NCBI GenBank assembly: GCA_004348925.1
Contig: RCMX01000001.1
Coordinates: forward strand, 103,643-167,642
Source of the DNA: Actinomycetota bacterium
GTDB lineage: Bacteria > Actinomycetota > Coriobacteriia > Anaerosomatales > Anaerosomataceae
Direction: 5' to 3'
DNA: 64,000 nucleotides
The notes beneath the pieces are model-generated. The model was not told the origin of the DNA. It ran no database searches and saw nothing but the letters and a program-made list of their open reading frames with translations. Position numbers and translations under genes: made by a program. This document shows positions 12,919-21,203 of this stretch, piece after piece (position 1 is the first letter of the stretch; each line of letters begins with the position of its first letter).

Positions 12919-13776
12919 ATGGGCGACACGGAGCGATCATTCGCTATCATCACCGACAGCACCGCAGACCTGCCGGGGGCGCTTGCAGCCGAAAACGGGA
13001 TCGCTGTCGTCCCGCTGTTGGTCAGCTTTGGGGACGATTCCTTCCCGGATGGCACGCTCACGCAGCAGCAGTTCTTTGCGCGAATGGCCGCAGCGACGAA
13101 GCTTCCTACGACCTCGCAGCCTTCCGTCGGGGCCTTCACCGAGGCATACGAGCACGCACTGGAGACTGCGGACGAGGTCCTATCCATTCACATCTCTTCG
13201 GGGCTCTCGGGCACTGTCGCGGCCGCGCGTCAGGCCGCCGAGTCGTTCGCAGGACAGGTGCACGTCTTCGACTCGCGGAACCTGTCGGGAGGGCTCGCTC
13301 TGCAGGTGCTCGATGCCGCGCACGCCCGTTCCGCCGGAATGAACGTCTCGGACACCATTGCGCGGCTCGGGAAGACGCGTGATCGCGCGAAGATGATCGT
13401 CGGCCTCGATTCGCTTGAGAATCTCGCCCGCGGCGGTCGGATCGGCAAGGTCTCAGCGTTCGTCGGGTCGCTGCTCGACCTGAAGGTCACGCTCACGCTC
13501 GACGAGGACGGCAAGTTCACACCGGTGAAGCGCACCCGCGGCGAGAAGGCGGCTCTCGCGCACACGCTGGACTGGATCGAGGCGGCGATGGGCGGCGCGC
13601 AGACCGGGGTCTTTGCGGTGGGGCATGCGATGTCCGCCGAGCGCGCACGCATAATCCGTGACCAGATCGAAGCGCGTTTCGACGCAACCGACATCATCAT
13701 GTACGAGGCGGGATCGGTGGTTTCGACTCACACGGGCACCGTGTGGGGCGTCGCCGTCCTTCCTGCCTCGGTGTAG
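12919..13776 (+). CDS. DegV family fatty-acid-binding protein (first of three)
   Basis: DegV/FakB proteins bind a single fatty acid and, in Firmicutes, present it to the FakA kinase. This 285-residue copy has ITDSTADLPG at the N-terminus, TSQPSVGAF, SIHISSGLSGT with the lipid carboxylate-binding serines, ENLARGGRIGK and the closing GTVWGVAVLP. It starts 4 bases after gatB. The other two copies in the window (30628 and 31512) differ in sequence, suggesting different lipid specificities. No fakA (DAK2-domain) gene is in view, so coupling to phospholipid synthesis is only inferred. Confidence 0.9.
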   Translation: MGDTERSFAIITDSTADLPGALAAENGIAVVPLLVSFGDDSFPDGTLTQQQFFARMAAATKLPTTSQPSVGAFTEAYEHALETADEVLSIHISSGLSGTVAAARQAAESFAGQVHVFDSRNLSGGLALQVLDAAHARSAGMNVSDTIARLGKTRDRAKMIVGLDSLENLARGGRIGKVSAFVGSLLDLKVTLTLDEDGKFTPVKRTRGEKAALAHTLDWIEAAMGGAQTGVFAVGHAMSAERARIIRDQIEARFDATDIIMYEAGSVVSTHTGTVWGVAVLPASV

Positions 13777-13789
13777 GCGAGGAGCCACT

Positions 13790-14164
13790 ATGGCCGGCAG
13801 GCAGCGCAAACCGATGAAGCCAGGGGAAGGGCAACAGCCCAATCGCGGAACGGGCCCCTGGAAGGGCCAGGGCGCAGCGTCGTCCGGCGCCCGGTACCTT
13901 GAGTCGTGCCGTCGGCGTGCGATCGCCGTGAAGAGCAAGCGAGAATTCGGTCAGCTGAACGTAGAAACGCTCGTCTATGTGGCGTGCGAGCACCGCCTCG
14001 TGACGATGCGGTTGGGAGCGATCAAGAGTCTGGAGGCGGGGGATACGAAACGGCACCTCTCCGCGCTTCGCAGCATCGAGCGCTGCGAAACCGCGGGTCC
14101 GTCGGTGCGTACCGCGGCCTACCAGGCAGCGAATGTGGTGCAGGCCCGGATGGAAGCCAAGTAG
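13790..14164 (+). CDS. Hypothetical basic protein
   Basis: This is a 124-residue protein I do not recognise. The first ~45 residues are basic, polar and Gly/Pro/Gln-rich, so probably disordered. The rest is predicted helical (SKREFGQLNVETLVYVACEH through AYQAANVVQARMEAK). There are no signal peptide, membrane helices or metal motifs. GAGGAG sits 6 bases before ATG 13790, and the gene begins 13 bases after degV, so it is likely co-transcribed. Codon bias matches the neighbours, which supports it being real. Confidence 0.6.
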   Translation: MAGRQRKPMKPGEGQQPNRGTGPWKGQGAASSGARYLESCRRRAIAVKSKREFGQLNVETLVYVACEHRLVTMRLGAIKSLEAGDTKRHLSALRSIERCETAGPSVRTAAYQAANVVQARMEAK

Positions 14165-14556
14165 CCACTTCGTGTCAGTGAGCTGTGCCGGACCATTCAA
14201 CCTCGTGGTGTGCCATTGAGCGATGCAAGGGAACCGAAGGGCATTGATTTGATACCGCTCAGCGACAAACCGTGCATTTCTTGAAATAGCCCTTGCGTGG
14301 TCGAACTCAGTGCCGTATCGTCGTTCTTGTCCCGAGAGGTCGGATCGGGCGAACCGCGAAAGGTAGCGTACCAGTAGCTGCCGGCGGGGTACCTGAAGGA
14401 GAGGCTCAGCGCAAGCAGTGCCCGCCCGGATGGTGGCTCCAAAGGTGTGAAACGGGAAGCTGCGGATTAGTGGAACTCGCCGGACGAGGTTTCTCGGGAC
14501 ACCTCTTTGTCTGGTGCAGGGCTGGGTCCTCGGATCCGGCCCTTGCTGCTTTTCGG
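14165..14556 (+). ncRNA. Gene-free, strongly self-complementary stretch ending in a terminator; possible structured RNA
   Basis: About 390 bases hold no credible gene and look less GC-rich than their surroundings. The plus strand folds readily: GCAAGGG (14224) can pair with CCCTTGC (about 14289), TGAGCG (14216) with CGCTCA (about 14258), CCCGA with TCGGG (14331-14349), CCGGCGGG with CCCGCCCGG around 14383 and 14426, and GGTGT with ACACC (about 14444 and 14500). It ends in a hairpin followed by TTTT. I searched it for RNase P, tmRNA, SRP and 6S landmarks and found none. It could instead be the long 3' UTR of the preceding gene or a decayed element. Confidence 0.35.
14516..14553 (+). terminator. 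Rho-independent terminator (plus strand)
   Basis: GCAGGGC / GCCCTTGC with an inner GGGTCC / GGATCC pairing forms a long hairpin, followed by TGCTTTTC. The T run is on the plus strand. The stem could also help end the convergent kinase gene that stops at 14566. Confidence 0.6.
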
Positions 14557-14565
14557 GGCGAGCCA

Positions 14566-16341
14566 CTACGTCGCTGGCTTGAACTCCCTGGGCAGCTCGA
14601 GCGTGAAGGTCGATCCCACGCCTGGTGTGCTTGTCACAAGGATCCGTCCGCCGAGGAGCCCGGCCAGGCTCCTCGCGATCGACAGTCCAAGTCCGGTTCC
14701 CGCCTCGAGTGCCGCCTGCTGAGGCGGGCTTCCCTTGGTGAACGGCTCGAATATCCGCCCGATGTCCTCAGGCGCGATTCCGCGGCCGGTGTCGCGCACG
14801 TCGACAGCGAGCGTTTCGCCCTCGACGTGCGTACGTACCTCGATGCTGCCGAGGTCGGTGAACTTGATCGCGTTGCCCACTATGTTGAGCATGATCTGGC
14901 GGACGGCAAGCCTGTCGGTAGTGCAGAGGATCTCGCCCTCGCAGGCGAACGCCAGCGTCAGCCCGCGCTCCGCCGCAAGGGGGCGCAGCAGGGAGCACAC
15001 TTCATCGAGCAGCAGGCACAGGTCGAACTGCTCGGGCAGGACCTGCTCATTCCCTGACTCGATGCGCTCGATATCGAGGATGTCGTTCACGAGCGAAAGC
15101 AGGTGCTCGCCGGAGTACTTGACCATCGACAGTTGCCGGGTCTGTTCTTCTGTAAGGCTTCCAGCATGACCGGCAAGCATGATCGCGGTGAATCCGATGA
15201 TCGAGTTGAGCGGCGTTCTGAGTTCGTGGCTCATCTTCGCGAGGAAATCGCTCTTCGCTCTGTTGGCCGCATCGAGGTCTTCATACGCCGACATGAGGTC
15301 TGCGGTCCGCTCGGCGACAAGCTGCTCGAGCTGCGTCCGGTATCGAACGAGCTCGACCTCAAGCGCTTTGCGTTCGTTCGCGTCCTGAATCACTGCGATT
15401 AGGTAGTCGAGGTCGCCGTCAGGGGTTCTCACGGCCGAGACCGTCACGGAGCCCCAGTACGCCGAGCCGTCCTTCCGGAGGTATCGCTTTTCGATGGTGC
15501 TGTCGTGCACCCGGCCCGAGATGATGTCGGCGATGAAGTCCGCGGAGTCCGCTCGGTCGTCCGGATGTGTGAGTTCGGCCACCGTCAGACCGCCGAGCAG
15601 TTCCTCGCGTGAGTATCCTACCTGGTCGCAGAAGCGCTGATTCACCCGCACGAAATGCCGGTCAGGGTCCACGTGTGCGATGCCGACCGCGGCCTGCTCG
15701 AACGTGGCACGGAAGCGCTCGGTCGACTCCACGAGGGCCCTCTCGGCCAGCTCGCCCTCCAGCCTCAAGAAGTACAGCAGCACGATGAGCGACAGCCCCG
15801 CGGTTGCAACCACCGCCAGCGGGTGCGTGGCACCGGGGTAGATGAAGACGAATCCGAGCGCGTGAGCGGCTCCCGCGAGGGACACCGCGATGAGCCAGTT
15901 GTAACTGACCGGCGCCTTCTTCTTGAGCGTCGCACGGCCGGTGAGCAGGGCAGCGATGACGAACAGCGAGACGAAGGCTTGAACGCCGGTGCCGGCGATG
16001 CCGCCAAGGGCAGGGCTCACGAGCGAAGCCAGGATGGTCCCCGTGCCTGCAGCCGCGGACGCACCGAACGCGAAACGCAACGGAATCGGCCGGAAGTAGC
16101 TCAGCGCACCGGCGACGACGAGGGTGAGGCCGGCCGCCACCGCGCTGGGGTACAGCGGCGTGTTGAGCGAGATCCAGAGTGCGGCAAGAGGTCCCGCTGC
16201 CAGGAGAAGCCAACCACCGACAAGCATCACATGTCCGGCGGTCCGGCTTCTGGCGAGCATCTCCGCAAAGACGAAGAGGGCTGCCACGCGCACGATCGCG
16301 AGTGCGAGCAATGCTATCGCAAGCGGGTCGCTGGCGGTCAC
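14566..16341 (-). CDS. Membrane PAS histidine kinase
   Basis: This 591-residue sensor kinase has seven to eight hydrophobic helices (about 5-215), one PAS domain (about 235-350; QAAVGIAHVDPDRHFVRVNQRF and the PAC-like EKRYLRKDGSAYWG), a coiled-coil linker (LEQLVAERTADLMSAYEDL), a HisKA domain with the phospho-acceptor in FLAKMSHELRTPLNSI, and a HATPase_c domain with N (LNIVGNAIKFTD), G1 (DTGRGIAPED), F and G2 (GTGLGLSIA) boxes. All catalytic boxes are intact. I chose GTG 16341 because GAGGGG precedes it by 6-7 bases and it opens the hydrophobic domain; longer in-frame starts lack such a site. No response regulator is adjacent, so it is an orphan. Confidence 0.92.
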   Translation of the reverse strand: MTASDPLAIALLALAIVRVAALFVFAEMLARSRTAGHVMLVGGWLLLAAGPLAALWISLNTPLYPSAVAAGLTLVVAGALSYFRPIPLRFAFGASAAAGTGTILASLVSPALGGIAGTGVQAFVSLFVIAALLTGRATLKKKAPVSYNWLIAVSLAGAAHALGFVFIYPGATHPLAVVATAGLSLIVLLYFLRLEGELAERALVESTERFRATFEQAAVGIAHVDPDRHFVRVNQRFCDQVGYSREELLGGLTVAELTHPDDRADSADFIADIISGRVHDSTIEKRYLRKDGSAYWGSVTVSAVRTPDGDLDYLIAVIQDANERKALEVELVRYRTQLEQLVAERTADLMSAYEDLDAANRAKSDFLAKMSHELRTPLNSIIGFTAIMLAGHAGSLTEEQTRQLSMVKYSGEHLLSLVNDILDIERIESGNEQVLPEQFDLCLLLDEVCSLLRPLAAERGLTLAFACEGEILCTTDRLAVRQIMLNIVGNAIKFTDLGSIEVRTHVEGETLAVDVRDTGRGIAPEDIGRIFEPFTKGSPPQQAALEAGTGLGLSIARSLAGLLGGRILVTSTPGVGSTFTLELPREFKPAT

Positions 16342-16448
16342 TCGGATCCCCTCGGTCCGTGTCTCGAAGTGCGTCGAGCGTCCGGATCGCACTCCTTGGT
16401 GTCCGTGGTCAGTATAGCCGTCGTCCGACAGCGACGCTTCGTTTCGGC

Positions 16449-16463
16449 TAGAATGGGCCCATG
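16449..16463 (+). promoter_or_regulatory. -10 box placed for a leaderless transcript
   Basis: TAGAAT (16449-16454) is followed after exactly six bases by ATG 16461, with no ribosome-binding site between. The spacing is identical to that at 4304-4318. This supports a leaderless mRNA for the small Cys/His protein. Confidence 0.5.
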
Positions 16464-16688
16464 GCGCAGACACGTGAGACAGACACACGATCGAAGCAAC
16501 CGACGCAGATAGACCACGCGTGCGGTCATCGCTTCACGCACATGATGCCACCGCACGGCGAGGGGCTTCTCGAACTCCTCGAGGTCTTCGCGTCGCATCC
16601 CTGTCCGGTGTGTATGTCCGGTCTCGTTGACTGGAGCATGGTCGGTCACGGCGACGATCACGGAGATACGAGCACGGGGGTCTGTTGA
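16461..16688 (+). CDS. Small Cys/His-rich protein (possible zinc binder)
   Basis: This 75-residue protein begins with a polar Thr/Gln-rich stretch, followed by HACGHRFTH, then CPVC about 25 residues later, and a His/Asp-rich tail (GHGDDHGDTSTGVC). The Cys/His spacing (CGH...CPVC) suggests a single zinc-ribbon-like site, but I do not recognise the family. It starts at a probable leaderless ATG. Its TGA overlaps the ATG of the downstream dehydrogenase by one base, so the two are translationally coupled and may work together. Confidence 0.55.
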   Translation: MAQTRETDTRSKQPTQIDHACGHRFTHMMPPHGEGLLELLEVFASHPCPVCMSGLVDWSMVGHGDDHGDTSTGVC

Positions 16689-17566
16689 TGTCGGCCGCAC
16701 GATCGCTTCCCACCATCGCGTTCGTAGGGACTGGCGTGATGGGCCACTCGATGGCCGGTCATCTCCTCGACGCCGGGTATCCGGTCGTGGTGTTCAACCG
16801 AACGCGCGAGAAGGCCGCCGGCCTGATCGCCCGCGGTGCCCTCTGGGCTTCGAGCGCGGGTGAAGCCGCGTCACTGGCAGACGTGACCATCACCATCGTC
16901 GGCTATCCCGCCGACGTTGAAGCCGTGTACCTGGAGCCCGGCGGTGTCATAGACCGCGCCCGTGCGGGCAGCGTCGTCATCGACATGACGACATCCACGC
17001 CGACGCATGCGGTTCGAATCGCTGCCGCTGCCGCCGCCCGGGGAGTGCTTGCACTCGACGCTCCGGTGTCCGGAGGCGACGTTGGCGCGCGTGAGGCGCG
17101 TCTCACGATCATGGTGGGCGGGGACGACGAGGCGTTCGACCGCGTGCTCCCGATCTTCCAGGTGCTGGGCAAGACGGTGACGCACATGGGCGGTCCGGGT
17201 CTCGGCCAGCACACGAAGATGGCCAACCAGATCGCCATCGCTGGCACGATGCTGAGCGTGGTGGAAGCACTTGCATACGCGAAGGCGACCGGGCTGGATG
17301 CAGAGCGTGTTCTCAGCGCGATCTCTGCCGGGTCGGCCGGGTCGTGGTCGATGTCGAACTACGGTCCCCGGATTCTTGCGGGTGACATGGCTGCAGGTTT
17401 CTATGTGAAGCACTTCCTCAAGGACTTGCGCATCGCCTTGTCGGAAGCCGAGGCAGTCGGTCTCGAGCTGCCGGGTCTCGATCTCGCCAGGCGGCTGTAC
17501 GAGCGGCTCGCAGACGAGGGCGGCCAGGATCTCGGCACCCAGGCGCTTTGGGGTCTCTACTCGTAG
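16688..17566 (+). CDS. NAD-dependent beta-hydroxyacid dehydrogenase (3-hydroxyisobutyrate dehydrogenase family)
   Basis: The 292-residue protein has the N-terminal dinucleotide fold FVGTGVMGHSMAGHLLDAGY, the NRT following beta-2 that favours NADP-type binding in this family, the substrate-binding signature DAPVSGGDVGAREARLTIMVGG, and the catalytic lysine in GLGQHTKMANQ. Family members oxidise 3-hydroxyisobutyrate, tartronate semialdehyde, gamma-hydroxybutyrate or related acids; the exact substrate cannot be read from the sequence. The start ATG 16688 overlaps the upstream stop; an in-frame TTG one codon earlier is less likely. Confidence 0.88.
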   Translation: MSAARSLPTIAFVGTGVMGHSMAGHLLDAGYPVVVFNRTREKAAGLIARGALWASSAGEAASLADVTITIVGYPADVEAVYLEPGGVIDRARAGSVVIDMTTSTPTHAVRIAAAAAARGVLALDAPVSGGDVGAREARLTIMVGGDDEAFDRVLPIFQVLGKTVTHMGGPGLGQHTKMANQIAIAGTMLSVVEALAYAKATGLDAERVLSAISAGSAGSWSMSNYGPRILAGDMAAGFYVKHFLKDLRIALSEAEAVGLELPGLDLARRLYERLADEGGQDLGTQALWGLYS

Positions 17567-17649
17567 TCCGCCTTTCATGTCAGACCCTCCGCGTACGCTG
17601 TTTCCAGGGGCACGGAAGCGGCGCTCCGAGGAGTCCAGGAGGCGAGACA

Positions 17650-18048
17650 ATGAGCACATCGACCAGCGCGGCTCTGCAGCGCATTCTCGGGCTCTTGCAC
17701 CGACTCTGTGACGCATCGTTCGCCGATGTCGGCATCACGCTGCTCGCCGTTATCGAGGACGGCTGCACACGGGTGATCCTCTCGGCATCGGGCACGTCGT
17801 CGGAGATGCCTGCGGGTTCGGGAGCCTCGTTCCGTTTCACGCACGCGCGCCTCGACACCCTGCTCGGGCTCGGCGTGACAGAACATGATCTCGCGACCGC
17901 GGCCTACCGAGAACTGCTCGACCAGCTGGCCGCCTCAGCGCCCGACAAGACCGCGTTCATGCGCGGCGTGTTCGAGCGGTTGGGGGCCGAGTGTGATCAC
18001 GATGGGCCGGTGTCAGATGAAGTACATCGGAGCGCGATCGGCGTCTAG
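17650..18048 (+). CDS. Hypothetical protein
   Basis: This is a 132-residue soluble protein of unknown function. An N-terminal helical half (TSAALQRILGLLHRLCDASFADVGITLLAVIEDG) leads to a Ser/Gly-rich middle and a helical C-terminus (ATAAYRELLDQLAASAPDK). The N-terminal half hints at a short GAF-like strand pattern, but this is weak. GGAGGCGAG precedes ATG 17650. The end overlaps the convergent Rrf2 gene by 36 bases, which is unusual and leaves the exact 3' end open to question. Confidence 0.5.
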   Translation: MSTSTSAALQRILGLLHRLCDASFADVGITLLAVIEDGCTRVILSASGTSSEMPAGSGASFRFTHARLDTLLGLGVTEHDLATAAYRELLDQLAASAPDKTAFMRGVFERLGAECDHDGPVSDEVHRSAIGV

Positions 18049-18429
18049 CGCGTCCTGGCGGGCGGCCAGCGCCGCGAGTGTGATCGACGCGAAGTGCGCC
18101 TCAAGGGTAGCGCCCGCGGACTGCCATGCCTCGGCCGACGCAAGCCCGGACCCCATGGGCGCATCGAATACGGTCCCCTCGACTGCCCTCACGATGTCAG
18201 CGAGCGATGTCTCCTCGGCGGGTCGAGCAAGCGCGCAGCCGCCTCCGGTTCCGCGGCGGCAGAGGAGCAGTCCGCGCTTGGCGAGCGCGGTAGCCTGCAG
18301 CTCCAGGAAGCGGCGGGGCAAACCGAGGCGCTGGGCGAGTTCTCCTGCGCCGATCACCGTATCGGGAGGTTGCTGCGCGAGCGCGATGAGAAGGCGCAGG
18401 GAGAAGTCGAGTCGCTGGGATATGCGCAT
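18013..18429 (-). CDS. Rrf2-family transcriptional regulator (possible CymR-type)
   Basis: The 138-residue protein has an Rrf2 winged-helix N-terminus (RISQRLDFSLRLLIALAQQ, AGELAQRLGLPRRFLELQATALAKRGLLL) and the family wing GTGGGCALARPAEE. It lacks the three-Cys Fe-S cluster set of IscR/NsrR, having only scattered cysteines. That resembles CymR, which controls cysteine metabolism together with CysK in Bacillus. Its ATG lies one base after the cysK stop, so regulator and synthase are co-translated, supporting a CymR-like job. This role is inferred. An earlier in-frame ATG at 18444 lies inside cysK. Confidence 0.8.
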   Translation of the reverse strand: MRISQRLDFSLRLLIALAQQPPDTVIGAGELAQRLGLPRRFLELQATALAKRGLLLCRRGTGGGCALARPAEETSLADIVRAVEGTVFDAPMGSGLASAEAWQSAGATLEAHFASITLAALAARQDALDADRAPMYFI

Positions 18430-18430
18430 C

Positions 18431-19384
18431 TCAGGCGATGCCATCCCAGAGCGGCGTCGACAGGTATCGCTCACCGGTGGAGGGAGCGACCGTCACGACG
18501 GTAGTCCCGGCCATCTCGGGTCGAGCAGCTACCCTGAGCGCCGCGGCGACGTTGGCGCCTGAGGAGATACCGACGAACACGCCCTCCTCGGCGGCGAGTC
18601 TCCGAGCCATCGAGATGGCGTCCTCGCCAGACACGGTGAGCACCTCGTCGAGCAGGTCGATGTCGAGCGTTTTCGGAATGAAGTTCGCGCCGATGCCCTG
18701 GATCATGTGGGGACCCGGCGTGAGTTCTTCGCCCCGCAGGCACTGCCCGATGATCGCGGACTCCGCCGGTTCGACCGCGATGATCCGCGCGTCCCCGAAG
18801 CGCTCCTTCAGGTAGCGCCCTGCACCGGAGATGGTGCCGCCGGTGCCTACGCCTGCAATGAATGCACCGAGCGGTGCGTCCGCAAGAATCGCCTCGATCT
18901 CCGGGCCGGTCGTTCGGTAGTGAGCGGCCGGATTCGCCGGGTTGTCGAACTGCCCGGGGACGAATGCATCGGGGGTAGTGGACGCGATCTCGTTGGCGGC
19001 ATCGACGGCGCCCTTCATGCCTGTGGCCCGCGGCGTCAGCACAAGTTCCGCGCCATACGCTGCGAGCAGCTTCCGACGCTCGACCGACATCGATTCGGGC
19101 ATCGTCAGTATCACGCGGTAGCCGCGGGATGCGCCGATCATCGCCAACGCGATACCGGTATTGCCCGATGTGGGCTCCACGATCACCGAGGTGCCCGGCG
19201 TGATCAGTCCGCGCTCCTCGGCGTCTTGAATCATGCCCCAGCCGATGCGGTCCTTGACCGATCCCCCGGGATTCCGCGATTCGAGCTTGATGAGCACGCT
19301 GGCTCCGAGGCCCCCGGCGAGGTGGTTCAACCGTACGACAGGGGTGTTGCCGATGGTCTCGATGATGCCTTGTACTGCGTCCAT
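18431..19384 (-). CDS. cysK: Cysteine synthase A (O-acetylserine sulfhydrylase)
   Basis: CysK makes cysteine from O-acetylserine and sulfide. The 317-residue PLP enzyme has the family start IIETIGNTPVVRLNHLAGGL, the PLP lysine in NPGGSVKDRIG, the substrate loop EPTSGNTGIALAMIGASRGY, the phosphate-binding GVGTGGTISGAGRYLKE, and a C-terminal SSGANVAAAL. GGGAGA precedes ATG 19384 by 4 bases; a longer frame to 19474 lacks a start signal and is Pro/Arg-rich. A perfect 7-bp inverted repeat lies about 75-105 bases upstream. It precedes the Rrf2 regulator and follows mnmA in the same direction. Confidence 0.95.
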   Translation of the reverse strand: MDAVQGIIETIGNTPVVRLNHLAGGLGASVLIKLESRNPGGSVKDRIGWGMIQDAEERGLITPGTSVIVEPTSGNTGIALAMIGASRGYRVILTMPESMSVERRKLLAAYGAELVLTPRATGMKGAVDAANEIASTTPDAFVPGQFDNPANPAAHYRTTGPEIEAILADAPLGAFIAGVGTGGTISGAGRYLKERFGDARIIAVEPAESAIIGQCLRGEELTPGPHMIQGIGANFIPKTLDIDLLDEVLTVSGEDAISMARRLAAEEGVFVGISSGANVAAALRVAARPEMAGTTVVTVAPSTGERYLSTPLWDGIA

Positions 19385-19456
19385 GGTGTCTCCCAACGTG
19401 GACGGATGGCTTCGTGGCTTCACCGTACGCGCTGCGGGAGCGGGCTGCAAGGGGGG

Positions 19457-19489
19457 TAAGCGCACTAACAACATGTGAATACGCGCTTA
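19457..19489. promoter_or_regulatory. Inverted repeat upstream of cysK (possible operator)
   Basis: TAAGCGC (19457-19463) and GCGCTTA (19483-19489) form a perfect 7-bp inverted repeat with 19 bases between, in the 125-base gap between mnmA and cysK. It could be the binding site of the Rrf2 regulator encoded after cysK, or an mRNA hairpin. No T run follows it on either strand, which argues against a simple terminator. Confidence 0.4.
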
Positions 19490-19509
19490 GTTGTCTTGCG
19501 CTCCTCGCA

Positions 19510-20556
19510 TCAGCGGCCGCGAACCACGATGCCTCCGCCCACGACGGCATCGTCCCGGTACAGCACGACGGACTGCCCCGGTGCGACCGGAGCCGAATCG
19601 CGGTCGAACTCCACCGTGATCTCGCCACGGCCGTACACGGCTCTCGAGGGGATCGTCGCGGTGCGGTACCGCGTTTGCGCCTGAACGACGGCGCCTGCCT
19701 CGCTCAGGTGCCAGACAGGATCGCCGAGGCGCACGCTGCGTATGACGGTGGCCGTGCTCGGCTCGATGACCACGGTGTTCGTCCCGGGTTCAAGTGCGAC
19801 GACCCGGTGCGGCGCGATGCCGCCGATCCCAAGGCCGCGTCGCTGTCCGACCGTGTAGTACGCGAGTCCCCTGTGCATGCCCAGTACGGCGCCGTCTGCG
19901 GTGGTGATCGGACCGGGCATGAACAGCTGCGGGTGAGACGAGCGCAGGATGGCCTCGCGCTCGGCCGAGAAACAGAGGTCCTGGCTGTCCTGACGGGAGG
20001 CGACCGCCAGTCCAAGCGACTGAGCGATTCCACGCACCTCGTGCTTCTCGAGGTTGCCGAGCGGGAAGACCGCACGCCGGAGCATTTCCTGTCGCACCCG
20101 ATACAGGAAGTACGACTGGTCCTTCTCGGCATCGCGGCCCCGCGACAACAACGGGCCGGTCTCACCGTCCGCAATACGCACGTAGTGGCCCGTCGCGAGC
20201 AGCTCGATGCCGAGTCTGCGCACGCCGTCGACGAGCGCACCGAACTTCACGTGTTCGTTGCACCACACGCACGGGTTCGGAGTCGTCCCGGCCGCGAGTG
20301 CGGTGCCGTACGGCTCAAGCACGGCCGAGGCGAACTCCTCGGACATATCGAGGACGACATGGCGGATGTCGAGCGCGTCGCAGACACGGCGAGCATCGAG
20401 CGCGTCCTGCTCGCCACAGCATGCCCGCCCGGCTGCCTCGGCCAGCCCCAGGCGCATCGTCACGCCAACCACGTCGTAGCCGTCCTCAAGAAGCAGGGCC
20501 GCTGCCACCGAGGAGTCGACGCCGCCGCTCATGCCGACCGCGATCATCGTACTCAT
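19510..20556 (-). CDS. mnmA: tRNA-specific 2-thiouridylase
   Basis: MnmA adds sulfur to U34 of Lys, Glu and Gln tRNAs. The 348-residue protein has the PP-loop ATP motif GMSGGVDSSVAA, the catalytic Cys96 in PNPCVWCN and the persulfide-carrying Cys195 in SQDLCFSAE, followed by the TVGQRRGLGIGG linker and C-terminal beta-barrels. Its ATG overlaps the metW stop, so it is the last gene of the metY-metX-metW-mnmA run. A tRNA thiolation gene inside a methionine operon suggests shared sulfur-status control. Confidence 0.95.
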   Translation of the reverse strand: MSTMIAVGMSGGVDSSVAAALLLEDGYDVVGVTMRLGLAEAAGRACCGEQDALDARRVCDALDIRHVVLDMSEEFASAVLEPYGTALAAGTTPNPCVWCNEHVKFGALVDGVRRLGIELLATGHYVRIADGETGPLLSRGRDAEKDQSYFLYRVRQEMLRRAVFPLGNLEKHEVRGIAQSLGLAVASRQDSQDLCFSAEREAILRSSHPQLFMPGPITTADGAVLGMHRGLAYYTVGQRRGLGIGGIAPHRVVALEPGTNTVVIEPSTATVIRSVRLGDPVWHLSEAGAVVQAQTRYRTATIPSRAVYGRGEITVEFDRDSAPVAPGQSVVLYRDDAVVGGGIVVRGR

Positions 20557-21203
20557 GCGTCCGTGTCGCCGCCGTCTGTGGTGCCGGTGGCCGAGGTGAC
20601 GATGGCGACGGCGAGCTCGGCGCGCAGGTTGGCGCCGACGTGCACGGCGTGCACGCCATCGGTCCGGGTGTTCGAAGCGAGGGCAATCTCCTTGAGCACG
20701 ACTCCGCCGTTTGCGGTGACGAACTCACGGAAGTCCTTCAGTGTCGTGTGGTGGATGTTCGGCGTGTCGAACCAGCTGTACGGGATGGTCCTCGAGACCG
20801 GCATGCGACCGCGCAGTGCGAGATACCCCCGCACTCGCCAATGCCCGAAATTCGGGAACGACAGCACGGCACGCTCGCCGACCCGAAGCATCTCCCTCAG
20901 CACGAGCGCGGGGTTGCGGACTACCTGGAGGGTCTGCGACAGAATCACAAGGTCGAAGGATCGGCTCGGGAATCCCGCCAGGCCGCAATCCAGGTCGTCC
21001 TGCACGACGGAGAGTCCGCGGGAGATCGACTGGGCGATGCCCGCGGCCGTGAGTTCCACGCCTCGAACACGGCACCCGCGTTCGTCGCGCAGATACGCGA
21101 GCAGGTCACCGCCTCCGCAGCCGAGGTCAAGGACCCGGCTCCCTTCGGGGACCAGCTCGCCCACGAAACGCAGATCGGACCGCAGGAGGTGGGCAGCCGT
21201 CAT
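20553..21203 (-). CDS. metW: Methionine biosynthesis protein MetW
   Basis: MetW is a SAM-fold protein that works with MetX in homoserine acetylation in many bacteria. The 216-residue protein starts DLRFVGELVPEGSRVLDLGCGGGDLLAYL (SAM-binding motif I), with LSVVQDDLDCGLAGF and the family-specific QTLQVVRNP, LSFPNFGHWRVR and TIPYSWFDTPNIH. It overlaps metX by four bases upstream and mnmA by four bases downstream, so it is translated with both. The MetX-MetW pairing is the standard context. Confidence 0.93.
   Translation of the reverse strand: MTAAHLLRSDLRFVGELVPEGSRVLDLGCGGGDLLAYLRDERGCRVRGVELTAAGIAQSISRGLSVVQDDLDCGLAGFPSRSFDLVILSQTLQVVRNPALVLREMLRVGERAVLSFPNFGHWRVRGYLALRGRMPVSRTIPYSWFDTPNIHHTTLKDFREFVTANGGVVLKEIALASNTRTDGVHAVHVGANLRAELAVAIVTSATGTTDGGDTDA

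Noticed and set aside
14165..14556. RNase P RNA, tmRNA, SRP RNA or group II intron.
   Set aside because: None of the conserved landmark sequences (for example GAGGAAAGTCC, a tmRNA TTCGAC start or CCA end, or an intron domain V) is present.
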